NCBI GenBank assembly: GCA_946902875.1
Contig: OX336336.1
Coordinates: 6,294,545-6,358,544 of the forward strand
Source of the DNA: Nematopogon swammerdamellus
Lineage: Eukaryota; Arthropoda; Insecta; Lepidoptera; Adelidae
Direction of reading: 5' to 3'
DNA: 64,000 bases
Numbering within the stretch: the first letter of the stretch is position 1; each line of letters starts with the position of its first letter. This document shows positions 33,001 to 44,099 of the stretch, in pieces. A model generated the notes under the pieces. The model was not told the DNA's origin. It worked only from the letters and a program-made list of their open reading frames with translations, and searched no databases. The position numbers and the translations under genes are program-made.

Positions 33001-36000
33001 CTCACATCTGGGAGGGTAGTCCCCATTATCTGCTAGCATCCTTGGACTCGATACAGCGCCGAGCCATCCGTCTTGTTGGTGACCCGAAACTTACAGATGG
33101 TCTGGAGTCCCTGAGTCACAGACGATTTGTGGGTTCGCTTAGTCTGTTTTACAGATACTATTACGGACGCTGCTCTGCGGAACTAGCATCCCTTATTCCC
33201 TGCCACCCGTCCTATCTCCGCATGACTCGTCGCAGAGAGACTCAGCACCCTTTTGTTGTTGACATTGGGCTTTTGAGAACCCATCGGTTTTCTAAATCGT
33301 TTCTTTGTCGCACCGTTAGAGTGTGGAACACTCTTCCGGCGAGTGTATTTCCTGAATCCTTTAACCTGGGTGTCTTCAAGCGTCGTATTAACGGGCTAGA
33401 CAGCCTAGCAACAGTCCGCAAATCTGCTGGCATGGCACCTAACTGAGCGTGGTTTCGCGAGGAGAGGTGATTTTGGCTCTGTCGACTGCACCATTGGTCC
33501 CTCGGCACAGCCACCCATGCTGGTTTACATAAAAAAAAAACATTGCTTAAAAAAGAAAACAAAACAAAAAATAAAATTTTGAGGGATTCGAACCCATGGT
33601 CAAAAAATACAAATCCTACATTCTTACCATTGAGCCACGAAATCACATAAACGACCAAATGAATATCGGATTCCCACTGTCACTGAGAGACGAACAGAAT
33701 TGATCCCGAGCCACTCGTAACTTAACCCTTAATGCAATGGCTTAAGGTTACATTTTAAATAATAAAAATAAATCTGACGCTGACGCGATGACGCGAGTTT
33801 AGCATTTTTTACCCACCTAAAAAAGTGCCAAGCGCCGCTAAAGAAGTTTTCACTTCAAAAAACGGTCGAATGCAGGGGATGCGAATGCCTTGTCGGCCTG
33901 ACAGGTTCACGCCTCTCTTGAAGGACCCGAGACTGTACCTGGAGTAATATGTGGGCAGGGAAACCGTTCCAGAGTTTAGCTGTTTTGTGGAGGAAAGATT
34001 TGCAGGACCGATTGCTACGCATTGGCGGTAAGTCTAACGTGTAAGGATGCAATCCCTGCCCAGTGCGCGTTGTGCGGAGGTGGAAAGGGGACGGCCCGAT
34101 CATGTAAAACAGCTCCTCCGAGTACTACCCATGGAATAAGCGATAGAACAATTATCAATTATAATTGAAATATGTTTTATGAATGTGTGACTGACGCAAG
34201 GGAGGCGATGGCTGGCCCTGGCGTGATGCTCGTGAACGGGTGCTGTTTGAGGAGACTGGCCTCGTCCAATTGGCTCCAACGTGTTATATGAATGGTTTAC
34301 GCTTATAGGAAAAATTTTGTATTTGTGATACATTTTTAGAAATAGTGATGACTCGTACTTTGTAGGCATTGGCAAACGTTTTTGAAAATGTAGAATAAGT
34401 GGACGTAAAAAAAAAGTGTCCAGCGAAGTTTCTTGTCAGTTCTTCTTCGCTGTGATAATCGAACTGGCAAAACGGTAAATGTTAAATGTTAAAATATGAC
34501 GAATCCGAGTGCAGTGTACTGTGTACGGATGATGAATAAAGAATAAAGAACACAATTAGGACGCTGACTTTCCTACGCTGTTGCAGTGGTTCTAAATCGC
34601 GGCACAAGATCTTGTAGGTGTAACGATAGTACATGTCGCCCCTTCCAAAAAAAAAATACTTTTCAGAAATAAATGTTTTACATCGGTATGATTTGGTGGG
34701 CACTTTGGAAACGGGAAAATACATTCTGTGAAGCTTATAAGCTGACCTTTGCATGAGGAAGCGCAGGGCGTGGCGGGACCTAGAGTCGCAGCGGTACCAA
34801 CCGCCGGCGTACGCCGCCTCGCTCACCTCCCCACTCTACACAACACACAGTACATCGCTTCACCACTTTGGTCACCATCCGACACGATGGATCACTCCGG
34901 GATTATACGCCGGTTGACCGGGGCAGCATATCGCGTTGGTTAGACGCGATTGGGCCCCCGTACTACCCGGCGGGCGGCCAGAGGAATAACCGTTTCACTG
35001 GATCTCCTTGTCAACCGTGTCGATGTATCACCTCTGAACAGCGAATCCGCACCAGGTCCACTGACACCCCACCTGCTACTGGGTCCCCGGGAAGTACATC
35101 GGAACACAGTGAACTATTATGCCAGTGCAATTGATACTCCCCGGGGTGTGGTGGCGAATTCACATGGTAATTGCTATTAATTTGCCACCACCAGGCACTT
35201 TGCCAGGCACGTGTAACTTAAGGAACATGAGGTGCCAAGGACGCGAACAGATTTACCAAAAAAAAAACAATGTGTCTGTCTATCTGTATGTCCGACTGTC
35301 ACAGCTTATTTTCTCCGAATCTACTGGACGAAAAAAGTTGAAATTTTATACATATGTAGAGTTTGATGACCCAATCGCGGAGGACGTATAGAGTAAATGA
35401 ACGAATTTAGATTTTGAGGGACAAATTAGATAGTTTAAACACTTTTTTTAAGTACATTATGTCATCATGTGACATATCAATGTAAAGTCCCTTTATAAGC
35501 AATACAAATATATATCTGTTATAAGATATAACATAAAAATATACCTACAAAAATCTAGCATCCCTCCGTTATCTCCGAAACTACTAAGTTTAAAATAAGG
35601 AAAAAAATTGGGAATATTGGGCCTCTCTTATTGTTTACAGGAAAACCTAAACGAAAATCCAAAGTCTGAAAGTTCTTACGAATGGTACGGAGCGAACCTC
35701 TCCACGCACTTATACTCGCATTTGATCGCTTTTTATGTGTTTTACGTCTTATCTTGTCCGAGAATTTGTTATGTACACTCTGGACCGACGAAAGGGACGT
35801 ACTGTAGCATGGCTTTGGCGGCATGGTGTTATACTGTAATGGATGACTTCACATCACGTATGCCAACACTGTAGCCCACCATTTCAGTCAAAACTACGTA
35901 TCTGTGACAGACGAACAGACATACATACAGACAAGAGAGTGATCCTATAATAGTTAAGTTTTTTTCTCTTTTGAGGTACGGAAGGAACCCTAACAAATGG

Positions 36001-39000
36001 ACATGGTGACAAATGGAAATGGACTAACCACTTGGTGTATGTCATCGCCGTACCAGCACAGCAGACCGATCTGGTAGAGAGAGCTCACAAGGTACACTTT
36101 GTTGCTTGGATTCATCAGCGGCTCCAGCAGCTAACACACACACACAGACACACACACCAACAATATTTATTCATGAACGGATAAGTGAAGACCGCATGTA
36201 AATTTTAACCGTTTTCGACATACTTAATATTAGGTAAGTAAATTAAATTAAATTATTAATTAAGTTTATAAAATAAAATAAAATAAGCACATACATACCC
36301 ACATGATGCAGATTTTAGATATAAGTAAGCAAACATGCATCATACCTACATGATGCAGACATTGGATATAAGTAAGCGAATATGTATACCCACATGATGC
36401 AGATGTTAGATATAAGTAAGCGAACATGCATTACCTACATGATACAGACGTTAGATATAAGTAAGAGAGTATGTATACCCATATGATGTTGATGTTAGAT
36501 ATAAGTAAGCGAACATGCACACCTCCACGATGCAGACGTTAGATATAAGTAAGCGAACATGTATACCCACATGATGCACATGTTAGATATAAGTAAGCGA
36601 ACATGCACACCGACATGATGCGGACGTTAGATATAAGTAAGCGAACATGTATACCCACATGATGCAGATGTTAGATATAAGTAATCGAACATGTATATCC
36701 ACATGATGCAGATGATAGATATAAGTAAGCGAACATGCACACCTACATGATACAGACGTTAGATTTAAAGTGTAGATGTGTGAGTCACGGGACTCACGGG
36801 CGTGCCCAGAATTTTGGAAGACGGATGTAAATATAATCCTCTGCATCCGTGCGCCCTACATATTCCACACATACACCCTCATACAGCACTACGCATTCAT
36901 TCCTACCTTACACCACGAATGCGTGCGCCTAGTGTAGGTATGTACGCTGGTTTCCCTCAGGCACGACCCTACATTTTGGTCGCCTAAATTTTTGGGTAAT
37001 CAAAGGTGGAGACCTGTGTTCAATTTGACATAGTTAGATTTAACGAGGAAAACCAGTAATCGTTGAAGAATTATTATCCAAATAAATAATTCGATAATCC
37101 CCCGTAAATATACGAATGCCCGTGGGCGCCGTCGGACTACACCTCTGCGTTTGTCTGGCGCACGCCAAATATAGTGCTTCCCATAAAAAAAAACTAAAGC
37201 GGAATGTGCCTAAGGCAGTTATTGGGAAATTATATTTACTGAGTACCTCGAAGAAGAATATTGGCTTAGAGAATGATACGTACGACACAGATGAAGCCGG
37301 AGCAGCAGATGTTGACTGAGCTCAGGACGATGTTGACGAGAAACGCAAACGAGAACGTATCTTCTATGTCCTGGCAGTACCTGTTGCGGCAATTCCACAC
37401 TCATTTATTTATTACAAATTGAACATACATCCATTTACATCACATTGTTCTTTAGTATGTAGACAGAGCCTGGAAAATTGCACGTTCTAATTCTTAGTAC
37501 TATAGATAGTGATCACCAAACAAACAACTCTGGATATCTGGGATGAAATGTGAGGGTTTGTACCTAATGTGTAATGTGTGCCTAGCTAGTAGTATAGATT
37601 ATGGATACTCAGAGGCCAGAGCTATACTATAATATTTTCATAAATCATAAAAAAAAAATCAACATACATCAGTGACTGCCAGCTAGCTAACATAATATTA
37701 TAAACGTAGCCGGTGTTTCGATGGGCAGAAATGGTTTTTGTGCAGATTTTGTACTGAAGATGTTGGAACTGTAGATGTTTGAACTGTAGATGTTCTTCCC
37801 AATTTACTTAAGTCGAATTCGCGAAATTTCTCTGATGCAGGTTTGTGTCACTGAGCAAGATATTTTCATTTTCTTTTATTTGTTTTTCCCAATAAATTAG
37901 ATATTATTACAAATGAAATAATCCACAAGGTCTTATGATAGCGAAAAGTACCTAGCGAGTTTTGTAACTAAAAAATAAAACCGTTTAAAAATAAAATATC
38001 AAACCGTTGGGTATAGCGCAAGTCAAGCCAAAGAGTATTGTGCAACCATAAGAATGCTAAGAGAATAGAACTAAATAGAAGAAAGATAAGAGAACTAAAA
38101 TTAACAATTTCCCAGCTAAGTAATCCAACTGAATACCCTATAAGTTTCTGATGCAGCTTGATGCACTCGACAACTTGTTGATAGTGATGAGCCGGCTGCA
38201 GATGGCCTGTGTCCGGAGCGGGTGCGAGGGTGCGCAGGCGCAGGTTGAGCAGCCGCATCAGCATGCCCACGTGGCTGGCGAGCGCCGTCACCAGCAGGTC
38301 CGGTCCGACCATCGTGAACACCGCCACGAACCCTGTCACCACTCATGTTGTCACCTGACAGGATCCAAGTCGCCTGCTAAACACTCACGCTATCCACCCA
38401 TTACGCCACTTGCCAATAACCTTGGTATTCGTGCCAATATATACATAGTGAATGAAACTTCAACACATTTTATTTTACATAGCTGTTTCCGACAACCTAC
38501 ATTCAGCGTCGAGGCCAAAATCCCGGATAGACATCACAGAATTTGACAAGTTCTATTCGTGGTGAGGCAATCAGTGGTTCTGTACCGCTAAAGGCCGGGC
38601 GGACTGGAGAAAAATCTGAGAGGCGCATGTCCAGCAGTGGACGCATAAACGCTGACTGATTGACAAGTGCTAATTAAACCATGACGAGTCGATCCGTGGT
38701 TTGAATTTTATTCAGAACTGTAGGTCCCTTATCTCTCGCCCCTTACTAGGTGGTAGGCTAAAATTGTAGCCCACTGGAGTGGTACCACCGTACTGGATGT
38801 AAAATGGCCGCATAACAGCCTCGGTTGTGTTCTCCTCTAGTCCAGTACAGCCAGCAATCCAGGGAAGTCTCCGGTATGGCACCTTCCTTCTCGGAGGTGA
38901 TATTGGCTGGTCGGAGCATGCGCTTTGGCCCCTCCGACTCAGCTACACATACCGATTACATAAAAAAAACCGACAATCGGGGTAAGCAGAGTAATCGGTG

Positions 39001-42000
39001 TTGTGCTACAGTATTCTGGTAAATTACAGCGCAACACCGACCACCGCGTTTAGCAAAGTATTCGGACTAGATAACTCAGATCAGGCATCAAGTAAGGCAT
39101 GAATGCCCACGTGATGTATGACTCGGTGGAAACACCGTGCCAAGGTGAGAAGTGATTATCCTGTCGCCCTTATGCACGGCATCTTGTCGTCAGCTTCAGT
39201 CTTACTTAACGTGCAATTATATCAGGCGCATAGGATGCAGCTGCAGCGGCGTCTATGTCTCAGGCACGCACGACCTGACATTTGGGTCGCCAAAATTTTT
39301 GGGTAATCAAAGGTGGAAACCATTAAAAATGTCTTAGGAGACCTGTCTGTGCTCAATTAGACATAATTAGATTTAACGAGGAAAACCGGTAATCGTTGAA
39401 GAATTATCCAAATAAATAATTCGATAATCCCCCGGATTACACCTCTGCTTTTGTCTGGCGCGCGCCATAATATGTCGTGCGTCCCATAAAAAAAACCCGG
39501 CCAAGTGCGAGTCGGACTCGCGCACCGAGGTTTCCGCGTCACAAAAAAAAACATTGAAAAAAACACGTTTCTTGTGTGGGAACCGCTCTTATTTTTTTTC
39601 CTTTTCTATTTTTTAATTTTTGTTATATCCGCCATAATAACACATATTCTGTGAAAGTTTCAACGGGCTACCTATTACGGTTCAAGAGATACAGCCCTCG
39701 GACAGACAGACGGACGGACGGACGGCCGGACAGACAGACGGATGGACAGACAGACAGACAGACAGACAGCGGAGGCTTAATAATAGGCTTCCGTTCCGTT
39801 TAGGAAATTACATTTACCGAGGTACTGAAGAAAGGAAGGAGGAAGAAAAGAATTGGCTTAGAGTGTGAATGATACGTACAACTGTAGCGTCGGCGTCTAT
39901 ATCTCGCTGAATGCACCTACATATGAACGAACATATGCTACATACAACTTTGTAGGTATATATGTAATATAGGATGGTTGCTTGACACAATCGCCTCCGC
40001 GTTGTAACTTTTTGCGTTCTAAGTTTAAATAAGTACAGTCACGCGGGTAATTGAATCGATCGACGATTAGCGATTTTTATTTAAATCTTACAGCATCGAA
40101 CTGTTCACGGTAATGATATTCCGTTCGCACGGGAACCAAATTAGCCGTACCGCCGCCGATGGCTCTGTAATTACGATCAGCTCAGGATAGATTAAATTGT
40201 GCGCGTGGAAAAACAGAGAAATTGTGCAATCTTCACACGGATGTGCATGCAATTTGTTTGCGTTTATAATATTGGTGTTTAGCGTATGCACATGAACTAT
40301 TATAGGGGGGAGTTTCTCTATACAATCCATTACTGTATTCAGACTGACAAATGTTCGATAATGTTTACCATTGTTACCGTTAGATACATTGTGTTGTTCT
40401 TACGTACTGGGATAACTAAAAGATCGGACACTATGGGATGAAAAACGATTTTCTTCTTAAAACCTCTTCATATTCCACCAAAGTATTGCGTAACAGTGCA
40501 CGCTGCACGCATGTGGAACGAACTTCGTCTTCGATTACGACAGTGTACATCGATCCACACGTTCAGAGTGCTCTTGAAAGACTATCTCCTAAAATCCTAA
40601 ACCTCATCTCCTTCTTCCGTGTCCCTAGTTTCTGACTTAATTCATAATATGTATTGTCTGTAGTTTTATTTTTTTTTACGTCTGTATGTACTGAAAGGTT
40701 TCGCTCAGGAGGACATGGACCAAGGTTTCAAACTTCACGCCTTAAACCTAGAAATGCAGAATGATTGGCTAACAGTGGGTGACTTCTGCATCCCTCCTGC
40801 ATTGAAGTGGAAATCCATAATATACAACTGGTCCCCTGCTTAAGTTCTACCTAAATGCATTCCAGCTTACTCTTCCCGACCCGAGTAACCTAGTTAGATG
40901 GGGTAAATCTACTCTACAAATAGACTATGCCCGTCATGTAATGAGTTCGTAGGCACGGCCAAACATTTGTTATGCGGATGCAAAATACTGTTTGAGCGAG
41001 ACCAGTATTCCTACCGTCATGATAAAGTCCTCCAAATCATCAGAGAGGCCATCAATCTGTCAATTGCACGGACCAGGAAAGGGCAAACCAGTAGCGGCTT
41101 CCAGAAGGTCTACTTTGTGAAACCTGGAGCCAATAAGCTGCCCAAAGATAGGACTAAACCTTCTTCAATTTTGGGAGCAGCAAAGGATTGGGAATTGTTG
41201 ATGGACACACATGAGAAGCATTACCAAATGCCTTCGGAAATCTGTACCACAGCATTAAGATCGGATATACTCATATTCTCAAAAGCGACAAAGCATGTAG
41301 TACTTGTTGAACTTACAGTTCCATTGGAAAGTAATATACCGAAGGACCACAAACTCAAACTTAACAAGTACTGCAACTTAGTAGACCGGATTGTGAGAAA
41401 CGGATTCAAGACTGATCTCTTCGCTGTGGAAGTCGGAGCAAGAGGACTACCAGCGAAGTCGCTCTACAGTCTCTTCAAGAATCTAGGGCTGCCAAGATCG
41501 ACGCTAAACTCATACATGGAGAGAGCTTCGAAAACGTCACAGGAAGCAGCCTACAGAATATGGATAGGTAGAGAGAGGGAGGTCGAGAGCGGGACTGGTG
41601 GTTTCCCCGCGTCCTAGTCAACGCAGACTAGCTGACGAGGGCTTGATGCGAGCCGAAACGTGAAGCATGCGCGGGAAATTTAGAGTGGCCACTCGCTACT
41701 CCCGACCTCGATTAACACCCTCCTCTACTGCCGATGGGCCCTGAAGCCATCGCAAGCTCAGTTCCACACCTTCCTTCTTCTACTATATATTATGTGTATG
41801 TATCATATGTATATATATACATTTTTGTTTCTCTATGTTATATTATTTAAGATATTATTTTGTTGCACCTACCCTGGTTTTATATGTTAAAAAGGGTAGG
41901 CTGGCGGAAAAGGCCATAGGCATTAAGTGCTACCTTCTGTACGACTTATATGTGCAATAAACGTTTTTTTATTTTATTTGAACTTCATTGGAAAGCCAAC

Positions 42001-44022
42001 TGACCCATAACGCCTTCCCATGCGTAGGTGAATGCTTTGATTCCAGGAGCGTGTATGTCGTAGGGGTAGAGTATCATCCAGGGTAGGCCGAGCTCCTCAG
42101 ACTGTCCATCCAGTTTCTGGTACAAGTTGATGACGATCGGAGTCAGAATATACGAGCATACTCCAATAAAGTTCAACCAGAAGTACCCTGAGAAGCAAAA
42201 AACTGTTGGATAAGTCGGATAAAATTTTTTATCCGCCTACTCTTAAGCGCGTCACAGGCGATGAAGATAATATAAAAACATACCTTATCGTAGGACATAT
42301 TTCATAATATCGCTCACCATAAAATCCTTCCTTTGCATTGCGATTCCATCACGTTTCACTAAAGAGGAAACTGCATCTCGCTCTCTTTGTCTCCTGGCTC
42401 CCCTGTCCCCGAGTCCGCGCTGAATATGGAATGAGGATTTCGCTGGACTTATTAAGTAAATATGGGCGATACGCCTTAAGCGTCTGCCTAGGTGCCACAC
42501 GTAATATTTCCATATCGCTTAATATCTTTCGATACTGTAAGACCAAGTGTATAGGTATAATAATATTATCTTCGTCGTGTGTGATGATTTAAAGGATTTT
42601 GTGGTGAGCGATATTGAGTAGTATGCACTAAAAAAAGATATATTGTTAAATTAGGGCACTTTTTCATTGAACTTTTTGTACCAACTTTTCAAGAAGGTGA
42701 AAGAAAATCGCACAAAGACAATATTACAAAATATGTCTATCTCGGTCGCGATTACTCAATTTCTTTGTATATTGTCAATGGCTCTGGATTTATTTCCCTA
42801 ATCGTAAAAAATCCAGCAGACAGCAGTGTGACAGGCAGTTTGCTACTATGAAATGTTGCCAAAGCCAGTTATAAATGTATAATAGCTCTGCAAACTCTAG
42901 TGAACTTACAGGAGTGCATGATGCTCAGACTGACGAGACTTTTCTCCTTGATTGCCGCTTCGTCGCTGCTGAGGGGCGAGACGGGCCAGATCTCCTCTAG
43001 ATCCGTCAGCAGTTTCTTCAAGGCGCCCCTTCCGCCCCAGATCGCCATCATCTTCGAAATGCCTGCACGAGTACACAAAAAGGCTGAGTGAATGAAGCAC
43101 TGACTTAACACGGAATGAACGAAAATTTTATTGAACTTAAAATTGCATAAAAAACATTAATGAAAACGAAATAATACATGAAGCACCATGACGATCCACA
43201 TCTATTAGTTAGAGATTTCTTCCAGCCTACACTTATGGATGTTGGAGAGTATGGAGGAAAGAAAAAGAAAATAAAATGTTGTAAAAAGAGAGAGAGAATC
43301 AAAGGCGCTAAGAAAAAAGCTAAATTGTAATAGTAAAGTAACTAGAAAAAAAAAATTATTGTATAAACAATGCATACATTCTTAAATTTATATAAACCAG
43401 GAAGTGGAGAAGATAGGAGGATGCCACACTGCCGCAGTTGTACCTAAATGCAGCTGCTATTTCTAAATCAAGTTTTTTTTTCACATATAACAAATTTACT
43501 ACGTTGTAGGCTCAAATTGTAGCCGATTGGGTTGGTACCATCGTACTGGATGTAAGATGGTCGCATCAGCTGTGTTCCCCTCTAGTCCAATATAGCCAGC
43601 AATCACAAAAATGGGAAGTCTATATGACACCTAACTTCTCGGAGGTGATATTGGCTGGTCGAAGCATAAGCCCCTCTGATTCAGCCACCCATATCGGATT
43701 ACATAAAAATCTGATCTCAGGACTTACTAAGCAACACGTACGCCCATAGGTGGATCAGCACAACAACCTCATCTATGCGCGACGCCTGAATCATGGTCAC
43801 GATTATGAAACTGAACTCCCCCAGGCCTATCCAGAGGATCGCCAGCGTCGAAACGAAGATCCGAGCCTTGGCTACCAAAAACCGGTAGAGTGTCAGATGC
43901 CAGTCCTCTTCGTAGAAGTCTACACCGACCATTCTTGTGCAGAAGTTGCCCCATTTCAATGAGTGTTTTATTTCACGTTTAGCCTCAGCCCTTTTGACTT
44001 CGTCCGTCATAGGCGTCTGCAT
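27028..44022 (-). CDS. Insect odorant receptor, 7tm_6 family (9 exons, 415 aa)
   Basis: Ligand-gated odorant receptor subunit that acts with the Orco co-receptor in sensory neuron membranes (family knowledge). Exons, in coding order: 43728-44022, 42910-43062, 42005-42187, 38137-38332, 37284-37380, 36029-36130, 34747-34826, 31685-31751 and 27028-27102. Splice phases agree throughout and give 415 codons plus TAA, a normal length for the family. Seven membrane segments are visible, for example YFWLNFIGVCSYILTPIVI and FSFAFLVNIVLSSVNICC. The conserved C-terminal half is present: YQIGLLCWYGDDI, SEAAYAGGWYRCD, LTFTAMKFKYINL and the terminal ILTTSYSYFTLL. The ATG at 44022 is the only Met that gives a full N-terminus. 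The exon 6/7 join could also omit one Val. Introns 3, 7 and 8 are swollen by transposons. No frameshift or stop is seen. The particular Or number cannot be given. Confidence 0.93.
27868..28077 (-). CDS. 69-aa ORF in left Transib arm
   Basis: Begins MYKENRRKFINSDLDIF, is basic, and has no recognised domain. The same 69-residue protein is encoded in the right arm at 31261-31470. Identity across the two arms may reflect recent duplication rather than selection, so coding status is unproven. Confidence 0.35.
   Translation of the reverse strand: MYKENRRKFINSDLDIFYTGSNWVTVFMWSYYTRGLLHDVLKDLRHLERLLKKSTKHSPSHTTENFNYF
29282..29920 (-). pseudogene. Transib transposase, N-terminal 212 aa only
   Basis: Open from ATG to stop. 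The C-terminal third (YSPEKALSLFSSQQLSKSHY, then LYPLYCQLQKKG) resembles the conserved region that precedes the first catalytic Asp in Transib/RAG1-core transposases. The N-terminal part is Pro/Ser/Lys-rich (SPRKQLHELHYQPKRRR). A full Transib transposase is roughly three times longer. The frame is cut where the left inverted arm begins, so the DDE catalytic core is missing. It could still make a DNA-binding fragment, but no evidence shows expression. Confidence 0.7.
30223..30256. repeat. Perfect 16-bp hairpin in right Transib arm only
   Basis: AGTACATCAGGTGGTG and CACCACCTGATGTACT are exact complements around a 2-nt loop. The corresponding place in the left arm (near 29170) reads straight through without it. 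Confidence 0.92.
31261..31470 (+). CDS. 69-aa ORF in right Transib arm
   Basis: Same translation as the left-arm ORF at 27868-28077, in mirrored orientation. No known domain. Confidence 0.35.
   Translation: MYKENRRKFINSDLDIFYTGSNWVTVFMWSYYTRGLLHDVLKDLRHLERLLKKSTKHSPSHTTENFNYF
31957..32049 (+). repeat. D repeat, partial
   Basis: Shares GGGCCGGTACTTT, CTGCATCTCTCCCCGTG and GGCGACTAAGGGATA with the fuller D copies. It runs directly into an S-B SINE. Confidence 0.65.
32050..32274 (+). mobile_element. S-B SINE tail
   Basis: Starts ACTAGGTGGTAGGGTTTAAC and ends GTGTCAGATTCCAT plus eight A. Without a head. Confidence 0.85.
32315..33665 (-). mobile_element. tRNA-headed SINE (third type), split by LINE-Q
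   Basis: On the minus strand, the head GTGGCTCAATGGTAAGA (A box) and GGGTTCGAATCCC (B box) at about 33655-33585 is followed by an A/T-rich body. LINE-Q (32395-33538) interrupts the body between AACATTGCTTA copies. The same SINE is uninterrupted at 46935-47135. Confidence 0.75.
32395..33538 (+). mobile_element. LINE-Q, 5'-truncated, with reverse transcriptase C-terminal half
   Basis: Target duplication AACATT(G)CTTA on both sides, and an A10 tail at 33531-33540. From about 32402 the frame reads the RT motif NAGVPQGSVLSPTLFLIFIN, then the catalytic HSYADD box (near 32562), and continues open to the stop at 33446, ending VFKRRINGLDSL. The N-terminal endonuclease and most RT fingers are gone. 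The clade is probably jockey/CR1-like. Confidence 0.88.
33862..34150 (-). mobile_element. LINE-P 3' fragment (minus strand)
   Basis: The reversed frame reads SPFHLRTTRTGQGLHPYTLD, then MRSNRSCKSFLHKTAKLWN. In odorant receptor intron 7. Confidence 0.78.
34850..35250. other. Unassigned GC-richer block in odorant receptor intron 6
   Basis: Markedly more GC-rich than its surroundings and open in several frames, but no translation resembles a known domain. It is possibly an old repeat; none of the families named here matches it. Confidence 0.3.
36120..36160 (+). repeat. (CA)n microsatellite at odorant receptor exon 6 acceptor
   Basis: ACACAC runs lie at the intron side of exon 6, forming the GT-rich part of its acceptor on the minus strand. 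Confidence 0.7.
36290..36775 (+). repeat. Minisatellite, ~10 units of 44-45 bp
   Basis: Each unit carries TTAGATATAAGTAAGCGAAC followed by an ATGTATACCCACATGATGCA-like half. Units differ by scattered substitutions. It lies in odorant receptor intron 5. Confidence 0.88.
36940..37290 (+). repeat. Segment duplicated at 39.24-39.89 kb (copy 1, includes exon 5 donor)
   Basis: Shares TTTTTGGGTAATCAAAGGTG, TAGATTTAACGAGGAAAACC, CCAAATAAATAATTCGATAA and the exon-flanking GGCTTAGAGAATGATACGTA with copy 2. Its last bases are the odorant receptor exon 5 splice donor region. Confidence 0.75.
38560..38670 (+). mobile_element. RTE-like LINE 3' end
   Basis: AAGGCCGGGCGGACTGGAG, ATGTCCAGCAGTGGACGCAT and GCTGACTGATTGAC match the end of the 10.8 and 21.0 kb copies. 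Confidence 0.8.
38715..38967 (+). mobile_element. S-A SINE, headless
   Basis: Starts AGGTCCCTTATCTC, includes ACTAGGTGGTAGGCT and the full S-A tail with an A run. In odorant receptor intron 3. Confidence 0.85.
38968..39182 (-). repeat. D repeat, partial (minus strand)
   Basis: Contains GAGTAATCGGTGTTGTGCTA, GCAACACCGACCACCGCGTT and GACTCGGTGGAA. It begins right at the S-A tail. Confidence 0.75.
39240..39885 (+). repeat. Segment duplication copy 2, split by a dispersed repeat
   Basis: 39240-39485 and 39790-39885 match copy 1 in order. The CCGGCCAAGTGCGAG repeat interrupts at 39486-39790. The exon 5 coding sequence itself was not found in this copy. Confidence 0.7.
39486..39790 (+). repeat. 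CCGGCCAAGTGCGAG dispersed repeat with (ACGG/ACAG)n tract
   Basis: Starts CCCGGCCAAGTGCGAGTCGG, passes ACACGTTTCTTGTG, and ends in a CAGACAGACGGAC-type simple repeat and GGCTTCCGTTCCG. Confidence 0.7.
40440..40660 (+). mobile_element. LINE ORF2 end fragment
   Basis: One frame reads ARMWNELRLRLRQC and HTFRVLLKDYLLKS, the typical C-terminal WN-L...F...LK pattern of LINE ORF2 proteins. It is followed by a poly(T)-rich tail. Confidence 0.5.
40900..41978 (+). mobile_element. LINE 3' end with R2-like endonuclease domain
   Basis: The frame is open from 40907 to 41617 (216 aa from the Met at 40967). Just before that Met is a CX2CX8HX4C zinc knuckle (CPSCNEFVGTAKHLLCGC). Downstream is ALRSDILIFSKATKHVVLVE, i.e. 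D followed 14 residues later by E in ELTVP, then LNKYCNLVDRI and VEVGARGLPAKSL. Zinc knuckle plus D-X14-E is the arrangement of the restriction-like endonuclease at the end of R2/R4/NeSL-type LINEs. The tail continues to ATATGTGCAATAAACG and a T-rich end at 41978. The RT is not present here. A stop codon lies just upstream, so this is a truncated copy. Confidence 0.72.
42308..42616. mobile_element. MITE with ~22-bp TIR in odorant receptor intron 2
   Basis: ATATCGCTCACCATAAAATC on the left is mirrored by GATTTTGTGGTGAGCGATAT on the right. No coding capacity. Confidence 0.78.
43500..43708 (+). mobile_element. S-A SINE tail
   Basis: Starts CGTTGTAGGCTCAAATTGTA and ends CATATCGGATTAC plus A run, close to the exon 1 donor of the odorant receptor. 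Confidence 0.82.
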
Positions 44023-44084
44023 TTTGATACGATTTCAAACGAAGTTGGCTTTCGTGAGTGAGTAGTTTGGTGAGATCTGAGAAT

Positions 44085-44091
44085 TTATATA
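44085..44091 (-). promoter_or_regulatory. Candidate TATA box of the odorant receptor gene
   Basis: TATATAA on the minus strand starts about 69 bp before the odorant receptor ATG, leaving room for a ~40-nt leader. Position is the only support. Confidence 0.4.
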
Positions 44092-44099
44092 AACTTTTA

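Noticed and set aside
34749..35180. Three overlapping 64-88-aa ORFs
   Set aside because: They partly shadow odorant receptor exon 7 and an unassigned GC-richer block; none looks like a known protein.
36290..36775. CRISPR-like array
   Set aside because: Units are contiguous and degenerate without unique spacers, in an animal intron; it is a minisatellite.
36583..36846. 87-aa ORF on the minus strand
   Set aside because: Translation of the minisatellite.
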